Source: Owenia fusiformis | Lineage: Eukaryota > Annelida > Polychaeta > Sabellida > Oweniidae | Direction of reading: 5' to 3' | Assembly: GCA_903813345.2 (NCBI GenBank) | Contig: CAIIXF020000011.1 | Coordinates: forward strand, 19,883,754-19,947,753 | DNA length: 64,000 nucleotides | Part shown: positions 23,375 to 35,800 of the stretch, one piece after another | How the letters are laid out: every line of letters starts with the position of its first letter | Numbering within the stretch: the stretch's first letter is position 1 | Notes under the pieces: generated by a model | The model's input: the letters and a program-made list of their open reading frames with translations, nothing else | What the model was told of the DNA's origin: nothing | Databases searched by the model: none | Program-made: the position numbers and the translations under genes

Positions 23375-24175
23375 CACCCTATGCAGACAGAGCCTGTGGG
23401 AAATATTGGGTGCGGCGCAAATGAGCGGAGGGTGCGGAGCTAACGGTCATTTTTGAATTTAAAATTGAGATATTTCTGAAACTAAGCCGTTTTGGGACTT
23501 CAAATATACCAAGATATGTGTATTTGACACCAAATATCAATAAAATTGTGAAAATAGTAGTGCAATTCATTTTATAGCGACGCAGTATGCCTTAAACATT
23601 TCCCAGACCTATATATTTTGAAACTATCCTTTTAATACTGCGTCCCCAGCATTCATAAAAAATGGTGTTCAAGATACACTACCCATGCAAATTTTTGTTC
23701 TTCTTTATCAGATATGAGCCCCTCTAAATATTGGGTGCGGAGCTACGTTTATGGAGCTGCTCCGCACCCAATATTTAGAGGGGGCTCATATCTGAAAAAA
23801 TTTCCGAATTTTTATAAAATCACACAGATACTGCCTGGCTTCCAAGATGCAAAAATAATTTGTATAGATAGTGCACCTTGAACACCATTTTTTATGAATG
23901 CTGGGGACTCAGTATTAAAAGGATAATTTCAAAATATATAGGTCTGGGAAAGGTTTAAGGCACACTGCGTCGCTATAGAATGAATTGCGCTACTATTTTC
24001 ACAATTGTATTGATATTTGGTGTCAAATACACATATCTTGGTATATTTGAAGTCCCAAAACGGCTTAGTTTCAGAAATATCCCAAATTTAAATTCAAAAA
24101 TAACCGTTAGCTCCGCACCCTCCGCTCATTTGCTCCGCACCCAATATTTCCCACAGGCTCTGTCTGCATAGGGTG
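23375..24175. mobile_element. 801 bp near-perfect inverted-repeat element
   Basis: Two arms of about 390 bp are near-identical inverted copies meeting around 23750-23760, at ggtgcggagcta / tgctccgcacc. The outer ends are CACCCTATGCAGACAGAGCC and its complement. TATAT flanks both sides (23370-23374 and 24176-24180), suggesting a short target duplication. Arm similarity is high enough to imply recent insertion or ongoing correction between arms. No transposase is encoded, and the paired 63-codon frames are mirror images of each other. Confidence 0.9.
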
Positions 24176-25745
24176 TATATGCAGTAGTAAAACAGAGCAG
24201 AATTAATCACCAGTTTGTATTCTAGGTATCTATGTTACAGTACAAACCTTATGTTTTTAAGATGTTTTGCAGCCTCAGGTCTATGGTCATGTTTTGCAAC
24301 AATAATACGTCAATAAATATCTACATCTGCGTCGACTTATAGGCTTCTTTCATGTTCGTACGACGTCATCGTTGGTTCCAAATGAATATAACAGTTGTGC
24401 CATTACACTTCAACGATAGTTTTGTACAAAACGCAAAGATCCTTTGAGACCCGTGAGATGAAATAGTTGTTTCGTTTATCTGGTGAACGGTCGATTCAAG
24501 CTGGTATACTTATAGTTTGCCTTCGTTCCACAGTGTAAACGTATGAACTGATAAGTAAGTCAACTTGACTCCTGTGCCTTTGAAATACTAGATACGTCGA
24601 AAATGCGAACACAACGTTGATACAGCGTTCGAAGTTTTACTGATCGTACATTGCTTTCAATCTACTATGACTTAATAGCTTGTATTCGCGAATTCAATGC
24701 AACATTCGGCTGTCGGCTATTGGATTAAGCTATCAATTTGCATATAAAGACCCGTCATTTTGACGTTAATTTGAATAACGAACAACTCATGGCCATTAGT
24801 CGACGAACGGTGATCGGTGATTGCAAGACTTTTGAAAAATATGATCAAATTTAATATTAAAGCCGGGGGCACTGAACAAGGACTGTAGAGAGAAAATTCG
24901 AATTTTTAAATTTTTTCTGAGCTATCAGGTCAATATTTGGCTTAATTAACATATTCTTTGATATACCTATTTTCTTAAAATGTATGGATAAACTATCAAT
25001 TTCAGGATTAAGAAGTGTAAATTCAGTTCAAAGCTTCTATAAAGGGAGTCACATTTATAGATTTTTAAGATTCATCACGTTAAAGAGGAATATCAGCTGA
25101 AATAATGTTCATCCAGGACGTTTCTTTGTACTAATAAAAATAAATGTTAGTCTTGATGAAATATCCATACTTAGATTTATTTTGGCACTGGTCGATGATC
25201 GTTAAATGGCCCCCCTGCACTAATTGTTGGACCCAAGTTTAAGGCTCTCACGAAAGCCCATGGTTGAAACGATTAACTAAACAAGGTCATATGTCAATAC
25301 GGAAAGGTGTTATCCACGTCGGTCCAATTTAAATTACGTGATGACAATTTTTACCAATGCAAATATGTGAAATGCTTGCATGCATAAAAAAGGTGATATG
25401 TGACCTGTAATTCTGACTCTTAATTACATCAGAATATCAATTACTACATATACTGTGTATAGGTCGATGAATGAATTATCATGTAGAAAGTTGGTTTATT
25501 GCACACTACTTTGCCTTTTAAAACGGTGATAGTAGTCGTTTGCAATTGTCACTGAATGCAAGCTTTGATAATTCAGAAGATGGTTTTTGAACCAAAAGTA
25601 CGCCCTAAATACGCTCAAAGTTATTCCATCATCTTTTTGTGTTATACATGCATCATGTTGTGTATCCTTTACAATATATTTAACATTTTTCATCACAAAG
25701 TATATCATTCGAGCTTAATAAAGCCTACTTTTGCTGTACATTCTC
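24176..25745. other. Intergenic; possible distal upstream region of the transporter gene
   Basis: Near 24738 an octamer-like atttgcat directly overlaps a TATA-like tataaag. About 50 bp later an ATG opens a very short frame. This could be a promoter and leader exon of the plus-strand gene that starts at 26884, but no splice connection can be shown. Otherwise nothing is recognised. Confidence 0.3.
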
Positions 25746-25935
25746 CACGGGCTTGGATCGAAAGATTTGTCCGCTGTTACAGAAGATGCCATTTTTAATA
25801 AAAACACAAGAAAACTGCACAATTCATTTTTAACACAATATGTTTCGTTATAGTAAATTACGTATTCCTTGCAATTGATATATTATGCATTTGCGGGTAA
25901 CATTCACTTCTGTTTGAAGTCCAATAACGGCTAAG
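25746..25935 (+). pseudogene. Decayed plus-strand copy of the 26.1 kb coding segment
   Basis: The segment starting tcgaaagatttgtccgctg, read on the plus strand, encodes SKDLSAVTEDAIFNKNT and later FAGNIHF. These match SKDLSAVTDHAIFYKNT and FAGNLHF of the minus-strand frame at 26122-26631. Two in-frame stops and a short length change lie between the two conserved blocks. It is an inverted, inactivated duplicate whose ancestor was coding. Confidence 0.55.
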
Positions 25936-26121
25936 AATAAAAGCTACAGAGATCGGAGCCAGCGTATCATACTCTAGAATGGCATTTCTTGTACCACTTT
26001 TTAAAGGCACAATAAAGTGATACGATAATATTCACGATATAGTCATACTATCATATCACTAGCCATTAAAAAGTTAAAAAAGAAATGGTCCAGTTTAAAG
26101 ACTCGCTGTTTTCAATAGGTT

Positions 26122-26631
26122 TTACGACTTAGGGTTATTGGACTTCGGCCAGAAGTGAAGGTTACCCGCAAATGATATATCAATTGCATGGACTAGGTAA
26201 TTCTCTTTGGTATAACAAACATCTGAGTTAAAAATAGATTGTGAACTTTTCTTAGTGTTTTTATAAAAAATAGCATGGTCCGTCACTGCGGACAAATCTT
26301 TCGATACCAATCGGTGGTCGTATATATTTTCAATCGTCAATGGGCATTGGTATTTATCGTACTTTGTTCTACTTATTGGTGAACAATAATATCCACTCGA
26401 TAATATTTCAAAGACAAAGTCCGATTTCAAGGTCCACAGTAATACGCTAATGAGAGCCTGTACTATGTACGGTATGCTGGTTATGACCATTAAACATTCA
26501 TTGCACATAAACACCCGAAACATCGCGCTAACTACCTTTAATACAGAGATTGATTTCAAATATACATAAATGTATAGTAAACGTGACCCATATAATACTG
26601 AATCTGACGTCAAGTCAATGAACGGATTCAA
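26122..26631 (-). CDS. Uncharacterised 169-residue frame, one probable membrane helix
   Basis: The minus-strand frame starts at ATG 26631 and ends at 26122. It has hydrophobic stretches near residues 18-45 and 48-68 (MVITSIPYIVQALISVLLW), then a hydrophilic region containing CPLTIENIYDHRLVSKD and SAVTDHAIFYKN. Conservation of the last third with the inverted copy at 25746-25935 argues that the region was coding. The order short N-terminus, helix, then a Cys-x-Leu-Thr ... AIFYKN block loosely recalls the N-terminal part of GT10 fucosyltransferases, but no catalytic region follows. That suggestion is weak. It may be a truncated gene or a pseudogene. Confidence 0.3.
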   Translation of the reverse strand: MNPFIDLTSDSVLYGSRLLYIYVYLKSISVLKVVSAMFRVFMCNECLMVITSIPYIVQALISVLLWTLKSDFVFEILSSGYYCSPISRTKYDKYQCPLTIENIYDHRLVSKDLSAVTDHAIFYKNTKKSSQSIFNSDVCYTKENYLVHAIDISFAGNLHFWPKSNNPKS

Positions 26632-26883
26632 GTACAGTCTTTGATCACGTTCGTATTGGATATAAACTACATAGCCGCGCTCTACCTATAGTAATACAGG
26701 TAATCCAATGCAAGCGAGAGGAATAAAGTATTTCAGGAACAATAATACAACAATACAAACACGATATTGAGATTAATTTTGTTAAGGCTGATCACGTCAT
26801 AAATGGGCAATGAATAAAGTGTTCAGTTCATAATTCAAGAACCCGGTTAATTAACAAGTGTTGGGCATTTGGAAGTAGTGACG

Positions 26884-29800
26884 ATGAAAATGACATCTAC
26901 ACAACCGGAGAAGTATCCTCGGATTCAAGGGAAAGGTCCTAATGTCGTTACTCCCGTAATGTATTACACAAGTCACACTGAAATGGAGGCAGAAAGGCGG
27001 AGTTCGAATACTAAAGTAGGGTCTGATATGGAACTTTGCAAGGACTATGACGAGCAAGAAAATACACCATCGTGCAAGCCTGACGGTGGGCCAGTCATAG
27101 TTCTTATGAAATTATCGATATGTTTCCTTGGAGGGATTGTTTTCGGATGGGCATTGGAAAAGACTAGAGGTTTGTTTAACTTAGAAATTTAGACTTTTAA
27201 ACAATATTTTATATCCATTATCTATAGTAATTTAATCATTGAATTGATTCCAGTTTCACCGTTTTTGTTCCAAGTCCCAATTGAATACGACCATCACGAA
27301 TAAATAACAATGGCCTCGGACTGAAGATGAAGGCGCTATTGATTCACTATTACGAAACATACATAATGTTATGATTATTTATCACAACATACCTGTCACA
27401 ACGGCCTTCTTGATTATCATAAAATATATATTTCCCCTATACTCTCCAGCTCTCGAGTAAGCTGGAATATTAATTGCAATGGGCTATTTTAAAAAATGGT
27501 CTATTTTCAAAAATAATTCGTTGTTTTTATAGCAATCTTTATTTGCTCGTCGATACTTTTTATCATGTTTAACCTGAAACTTTTGAATTTCTCAATAGAT
27601 GATCTATGATATATTTTTTACAAGTTATTTCAAGTCATTATAAAATGTTGTTAAAGAAGGTAGGAAGGTCATTCAAATTATACCCTTTGGCGATAATACA
27701 CTATTTTACAAATTAATCAAGCAAAATAGTTAAAGCAGTGGCGTTCTTACTCATCGCGTGCAACAACATTAGACTCAAGAATTTAAGAAACTAAAACATC
27801 ATGTAGCCGCTTGATTCAAACATGACCTTTGAAAGTGTCTGTTTATTTATCAGGTTAAATGCCTTAAATGCTGCATATAAATTATTTACGCAGTACAAGC
27901 AGGTGTGAAATAAAGTTTAAAGTCAATGACCTCGATATTACTAATTCTACACGTCAAGGAAAATGGTGCGAGTTTGACAATTTTAATAGGCTTAACGATT
28001 CAAAACAAAACAACCAAGAAAAATCAACTTACTATTTAAGCTATTCGATCGGAAAATATCATTAAGACTCAAACAAATGTTAAACATTGTTCCAGGACAA
28101 ATAAATAATCGTCTATAGTTGTGCGACAACTTTGATACGATCAGGTATCAAAATGATGATTAAACATTAATTATATTTCATTATATTATAGTATTATAGT
28201 ATACCGAATACACGTTTAATAAAATACATCATACTGTCAATTATCGGAATGTAAAACGGAGCAACGGTACGTGTACTGCTCGTGGTTTCTATTCTGAAAT
28301 GATACAATTTAATTAACCTAATGCTTTCCAGAAATAATCCAACTTAATCAATCACGTTTTTCAGAAGGAAAAGCAATGACAAAACGGAATGTAGACCAGA
28401 AAAAACCTACACTCCTCTCCATAAGTTTGGCCTTCAACGGATAGCATGTTAAAGCATTTTAATGCTAGGTTCTGTTCTTCAACCAAAATAGTTCGGAATA
28501 TTGACATATTTTTTAATCGCGCGAAACATAAATAAGCTTTAACAAATTATCCAAAGGGGGTCTTTTTTCCTTTAAATAAATAAAAAAATGCCAATGGTAT
28601 AACGTCTCTTAAGACGAAATATTTAACCACTGTACTGTATTGTAAAATTGTTAAATGTAGGTTTACCATGTAACTGTACTGTAATTGTTTTTTGCAATTG
28701 CTTTAACATGCTTATTCTTTGAAATAAAAAAAAAATAAAAAAAATAAATAAATAAAAAATATTGAGGGGAGTGTATAATATAGATTATTGGTGGAATGTA
28801 ATACTTATTTTTAGAAAACAATCGTCTGTTACAATGTCAAGTATACCCTATGGATATTTACAATTCTGTGAATATTTGTTCATATTTATAAATCACGTTC
28901 GGATTAAATTAATTATTAACAGAGCGTCATACTCTAAATTTTATAATTTCATAAAACTCTCATGAAGTATATATAACTGTAGCATTATTTTTAGTTTTAT
29001 CTTATAATAATGATAGCAATGTTTAACAAAATGACAATGCAGTTTTTGTCACGTTAGAAATACTAATACGAAGTAATATAAAATGTTTGACATTGAAATC
29101 CCAATGTGCTTCAAAAGTTTTTAAAAATTCGATCAATTTAAGAGCATAAATTACTTTTACGTTGAGAGTTTTATCTAATAAGAAATAAATATGTTCAGAA
29201 TGATGATAATGCAATTTTAACTCTAGTAATACGTTCCAAATAAAACGCTAAAGGTCTAGGACTAAGTCTAAAAATATATACTTAAATCACTAGATGGCGC
29301 TGATTATTTTTCAGTATTCGAGCCCAGATCTATCAGGGGACAATTTGTATTTGAGCGCTTTATAATGCTGAAGATGTTCCTGGCAGCGGTGGCTGCGGGA
29401 CAGCTCTGTATGGCAGCCCTTTCCGTTCTCCCATTCACCAAACAGAAGTTTAACCTCTCTATTGATGCATACACCGGCTGTTTTAAAGAGACCAAAGGCT
29501 TGTTAACTAGCTCAGTCGGACCATTCCTCCTTGGCGCTGGTATGGCATTAGCTGGTGCCGTAAGTGAATGTTCAGAAATCTATTTAGTATAATAACAGTT
29601 CTACATATACTAAAATAAAATTTCGTTAATACATAAAGGAGCATTAATAAATATATACAGTAGTATAATAGGATTTACTTGTATCAATGCCTTGGTCCAA
29701 ACGTACAACCGGCAATACGATATTACAATTTTACAATTACAGTAAAGAAAGTAATAAATAGAATAAAATTACATTCTTCAAATTACAGATACACATATAA

Positions 29801-32800
29801 TTAGTTTATATAGAATACATCTCCCGATTATAAATGTGAATAAAACTACACGACTTGTTAAGGAGAAATTGTCTCTTTTATTTATTACAGTGCCCAGGAA
29901 TGGTGCTTGCTCAAGTAGGGACATGGACGGTGAACTCAAGTAAGTCAGATGTAATGTTTATCATGTGTTCGGTATTGTTTGGTGTAACATGTTTGAAAAT
30001 TATGCCAATATAGAAACAGCAAAAAGGGTGCCATGATATGGTGTTGATCATAGCACTAATGGTGCCATTTATAGCACTAATGGTGCCATTTATGGCAATA
30101 ATTGTGTCATTTATAGCACTAATTGTGTCATTTGTATCACTAATGGTGCCATGTGTAGCACTAATGGTGCCATTCATTTGATAGCTTTGTTTGACACACC
30201 ATAGTTTTGGAACTTCAAAGTGTCAGATATCGTGGCCAAGCTATAGAATAAATCGATCGAAAATTGTTTATGATATGCTGATGACCCGTTTATTTTTAAT
30301 ATTTTTCAGTATACACATTTATTGGGGCCCTTCTAGGAGCTCTGTTCTATGGACTTGTTGCACCTTATGTAGTAAAGCTAACCAAACCAAAGACACCATT
30401 CCAGGCTGCAACGTGAGTAGGCATCATACTTATCAAACGTTCCAGCGTATCTCCCTAGTATTGTGATAATATAATGCAATTCATCAAGCTTATGAATCAT
30501 TAAAATACAAAAAATAACTAAACTTGGGAGCTGACCGATGAGCAACAGTATGTCATAGATATCATTTATATGTCTGTTATATTAGTGTGACCATCTGGTC
30601 ATCTGATCCCATAAAATAAAAAAATCGTCCATAACCATTTCCAAATAAGGAAATGTATCTATCCTACTCAACGGAGCACTGAAAACCATCAAAAAATGAA
30701 TGTCACAATAAAGGTTTATATTCTCTTTCAGAGTCCATGACAAATTCAACATACCATATTTCTCCGTAGCGATCCCCATGGCTATACTCCTATCCATCGT
30801 AGTCTTCATATTGGAGTGGTTCAGACCTTGGAATGGGAACCTAGAATTAGATGTAAGACCTTTGCGTTATTAGCATGTGAGTTTGAATTTTCAAATACAG
30901 GCTGATCCAAAATTTCCAAGATGAGTTATAGCATTTTGGTATTAATTATCAAACATGTTTGACGTTCTTTGGTCACAATTATTCCTGAGCAAATTGATAA
31001 AAATTTAATCAAATAATCAGCAATTGGAAAAAATGACGTTGCCATATTTTTGCGTGTCGGCAATCCTTAGATCCTGTTTATCAGTATAAAATGTTCACTG
31101 TTTTTGTTGGTGCATAATTCTCAAAAGGAAGTACAATTTGGATAAAATAGAATAGACAGAGAAGCAGGCATTATTCTGATAATTCTTTCTACATAAAAAG
31201 GAAACGAACAAACAGTGCAACTTTTTGTTTCAGTGTCGTCATGGGCGTATGAAGTCCTGGTTCTATAAACAATGCCATTAATATAATAACATTAAATCAA
31301 TAGTCATATTTCCATTGAACAAAATCTTAGTAGATTTTGTTTCTTGCATTTTATAAAAAAACATCTTGACTGATCCACATATCGCTAGATAATATTACCA
31401 TGGTAACCAATAAAACAACAATGTTAGTCGCATAGGTATACTTTTTCAGGTTAGTCCAGGAATAATCTGTACTCATTGTACCTTTGGATCACCCTGTGTT
31501 CATACAGCACTGACGACTCTTCAAATATAATTTGAAGACAATGTTTTTTTCCAAAATGCACATTTAAAAAGATGGTGTCACATATCTATTCTATATATGC
31601 TCTGAACATAGACCAAAATCATCTTGATCCTGTCCCTAGCCTCTCTGAGCTTACTCGGATTTAGAATGAAATAACTTTTGATTTTCTTTTAGAAGATACC
31701 CTGAAGTGTAGGAATCCATAAGTTATTTTTTCAGGTTTGGGTAAAATCAATTTTTATGGCAGGTTATAGTGGCGCCATCTAGTGATTTTAAAGTTGCAGG
31801 GTGATAATCTTAATTAATTTTTTTTTCAGCCAAACCTAATTTCCTATTTATTTTTTTGCTGTTTCCTTAGAGACTACTTCCTAAACTATGCATTTGAATT
31901 TTTAGGTGATCCTGGAAGGTCATTTGATGGGTCATTTTGCCTCAAATATACAGAAGCGCCACCTATAATCAAGGGTCTACCTTATAAAGTTTATTATTCT
32001 GAGGCTGTTATGGTAGATAAAATTGTTATTATTGGTGTAATAATTAGAACCATAAAGGGGACATATGATGCAGTATCAAATTAATATATGTGGGACATGG
32101 GAACTTAGAAATTTTTTTTTTTGTAAAAGTGGAAGAAATTTGACAAAATATCAGTTTTTACATATTACCAAATACATATGCTTTTTTATTTCTAAGGTAA
32201 ACCTAACATGATGTAACAAGTAGAAAAATATATATTTAGACAAGTTAAGCTTATGGTTGACAATTACGGTTATTAATGAATACATTATAGACAGAATGAA
32301 ACCATGCATAAAAGGCCCCATCTATAGAAAATATATTTTTCTATAAGTTTCATTTGTTTGTAAATCATGTATGATTTTTGAAGGCAAAGTAAGAAACATA
32401 GAGAACAATGACAAAATTGAAAGCAAAATGCGCTTTTAGCCTCCCCAAGTCTTCCTGACCATTTCAAATATTGTACCTCCTAATATAGATACATGCTATT
32501 TTATGAAATAATATAACCATATTTCAGATTCAAAGTATATATATCCACAGCAAAACACTTGAACGTATTAACAGAAATACCTCTATTTTTTAATAAAGAA
32601 TGCACTGCTTTGAATTTCTAGAAAATAGATGTGATTACGAATATGACATAAATATTTTTAAAAACTGCTCCCTGATCTGATTCTACCTAAATTCCAATTC
32701 ATTGTAAAATAAGGGACTAGAAAACAACGGTTATTTTTTAAATAAACAAGAAAATTCAGTTAGAAAATCCAGAAAATGTTCACAAAATGTTCTCACTGAA

Positions 32801-35800
32801 TTTTCTAGTTTTTTTTTATATATTTTATCAAAAAAATCTTCTCTTAACAGTGTTTCCTAGGTACATTAGTGCACTCTTTGTGCAAAGCTGAAAGATGAAG
32901 ACAATTTTGGGAAGGCGTGATTGATATCTAAAAATTAACATGTGACTCTATGGAGGATTGCATCAAAATTTTTATCATACAGAATTACCTTAACATACAG
33001 GGTGTCAAATAAGTCCCGTCCCCCCTCTACAGCCAAAACCAAGATATATGGTATCAAGTGTGATATATCATTGGATAGATTGTCCAAAGTTACGTTGATT
33101 GGCATATAGCTGAAACCTGTCAATCAATGTTACAAATTGCTACATTGTATCAATTGAGGTGACCATAGACCTAAAAACATGGCAATTTTACATATTTTAG
33201 GCAGGGTTTTTAGAATCGGGCATCAGAAGTCAAAGGAACCCAAAATGTCAACATTTTGTGTTTGGCTGTAAATTCAACCAATTTCTGGATAGGGGTATGT
33301 GTGTAGAAAATAGAGGGGTGAGGATAGTGATAGTGATAGTGAAAACTCTTTGGTAACAGGTGGAATGCCAATATTTTTTAGGTCAAATCCTTCTCATTTT
33401 GACGCAAAAAGGGCCATTGGAAGAGAGTACACTAACTATAAAGGATACTATCAAAATATAGATAAATTTCATCCAAAATACTTGAGAGTTGGTGAGTTAA
33501 CGTAACTTTGGATGATCTTTCCATTGGTATATCACACTAGGTACCATCTATTAAGGTCTTGGCTGTAGAGGGGGGGGGCGGGACTTATTTGACACACTGA
33601 ATAAGTACTTTTAAATTATAAATGATTAATTACCAATTTTACAGCATCTATCTTGCTTGCCAGAAGAAAATCCTGAGACTGCCTCTTGCTGTGCTTTATA
33701 AATGTGACATCTTCACCAAATCGCTTACGCAAATATTTGGTGACAAGTTGCCCTTGAACAGGGCTACGTCGAAGGCGGTCACCGATCTCTTTGCAAATCT
33801 CTGATACAGAGAAGGCTTTTCCTGTATTCAAGTCTTGTTGAATTTCATTGATGACATCATTAAATACATCATACATATTTGATTTATCATGAAGAGAATT
33901 TGAATCAGTACTTTTCTGGTATTTATGGCTGTATTGTTTGTAACAATAGTTATGGTATAAGAGATCAGCTTCAATCACTCCTTTCACATCAGTGAGGTGA
34001 CAGGTGCTGGTATACACTTCATCCTGTAAGTGTTGGGTTTGTACAAGAAACTCAGTAGCTTTCTTCTCTTCAGAAATTCGGGATTTTTCATATGTTTTGT
34101 TTTTTGTGACCTGATTACAATATATACAAACATTCTGGTATTTAGGTACATCAACAGCTTCAACAGAGGGCCTTTGTGGTAGGGAACATTTCATTTGTTT
34201 GGGTTGTGCTGTTGACGAATGAGGTGTATTTCCAACCATTCCTTCAATGATTTCTTCAGTATCAGTTTCAGTTTCTTCAGTTTCTTCATTCCTTTGTGGA
34301 AGGGAACATTTCATTTGTTTGGGTTGTTCTGTTGAGGAATGAGGTGTGTTTCCAACCATTCCTTCAATGGTTTTTTCAGTATCAGTTTCAGTTTCTTCAT
34401 TCCTTTGTGGAAGGGAACATTTCATTTGTTTGGGTTGTGCTGTTGAGGAATGAGGTGTGTTTCCAACCATTCCTTCAATGGTTTCTTCAGTATGCCGTTT
34501 TTGGGTGTATACTCTGTAGCAAGCATTGTTCATGTGATATAGAATAGGTGCGTTTTCAAGTTACTTTCATACGTTGATAAACTTCATCATCTTTCATTTT
34601 GCTTATTCTAAGCAAGGTTGCAACACCTCTTGCTTGTCCCACAGTTGGCTTGACAACATTGCTGTTACTGTCTTTAAAATCATCTTGGCAGATAATACAT
34701 TTTCCTCTTTCAAAGTTTATAGAAGCCATTTAGGAAGTTAACTGGAGAAGAAATAGATTGTTAGTGATTTTAAAATATTCAATCTCTGGGTCTCAAAAAT
34801 ACATGTACAGTCACAATTCAGGATCATGCATAGTTTATCATGTAACTGGGTTCATTTTAGTTATTAACGTTCATTCGTTAATCCATATGCAAGGAAATTT
34901 GACTTTCAAAGAAAAGCTGGATGTGATCATATGTTTTATTTTCCTAGACACCAACTTACATTCTATATTAGAAATAATTCGAATCATTCTAAGTGATCAT
35001 AATTTTAATTCTTCTATTTTGTCGAAGATGAGCAATCTTTATATCTTAAATAAACCTTAAGCTTACTTACTTTAATCACATTTTAATAATTTTGTTTCCA
35101 CCAATTCAATACATGTTCATCTGTAGTCTCAAATATATACTAAATACAAAAACAGAGGTTAGTCAATAAGTCAATTATAGAAGATTACTGTTTTAAACAA
35201 CCTTCATGCTAATAAGATGTAAATTACCCCAAAATTAGCTGCCATGGCTTTTAACAGGAGTTTCAGTTTTGAGTTTGATATTAACTTATGATGGTATAAA
35301 TATAATATAAAATTAGATCTAACTCCATTTGGGTGGGATAGATTGAAGGATCATTTTTTATTTGAAAAGTGTAGATACATCTTTTGAGAAGCTCTAATTT
35401 TATACAAAATGTTTCTGGCAAAAATTACCTGTAAAATAAAATATAATTTATTCTAAAAGTGCACACTTATGGAAATGATATGATTAATAGATGTTATACT
35501 CTATTAATACAAAGAAACTCAGGAAAAGCTTTTCATACATTCATTAAGTACTGTGTTGTATTTCCAGAAGTTGAGTCTTTGATATAATAAGGAGTGTATA
35601 TCAAACACAGGATAATTAAATAATAATAATGGGCCAAAACCAAAATTCAGCCCTACAATTACTTCATTCATATTCTCAAAAATCAAAATGTATTTGTTTG
35701 TACTTGTTACATCATATAAGGATTACCTTAGAAATAAAAAAAGCATATGTATTTGGTAATATGTAAAAACTGATATTTTGTCAAATTTCTTCCACTTTTA

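Noticed and set aside
23379-24171. Two 63-codon frames with nearly the same protein on opposite strands
   Set aside because: They are mirror images produced by the 801 bp inverted repeat; no independent coding evidence.
26869-26883. Start of the transporter at a TTG giving five more residues
   Set aside because: Non-ATG start; the next codon positions hold ATG at 26884 and 26890, and animal genes normally use ATG.
29911-30177. Minus-strand frame with GTISA repeats
   Set aside because: Translation of the 21 bp tandem repeat in intron 3 of the transporter gene, antisense to it.
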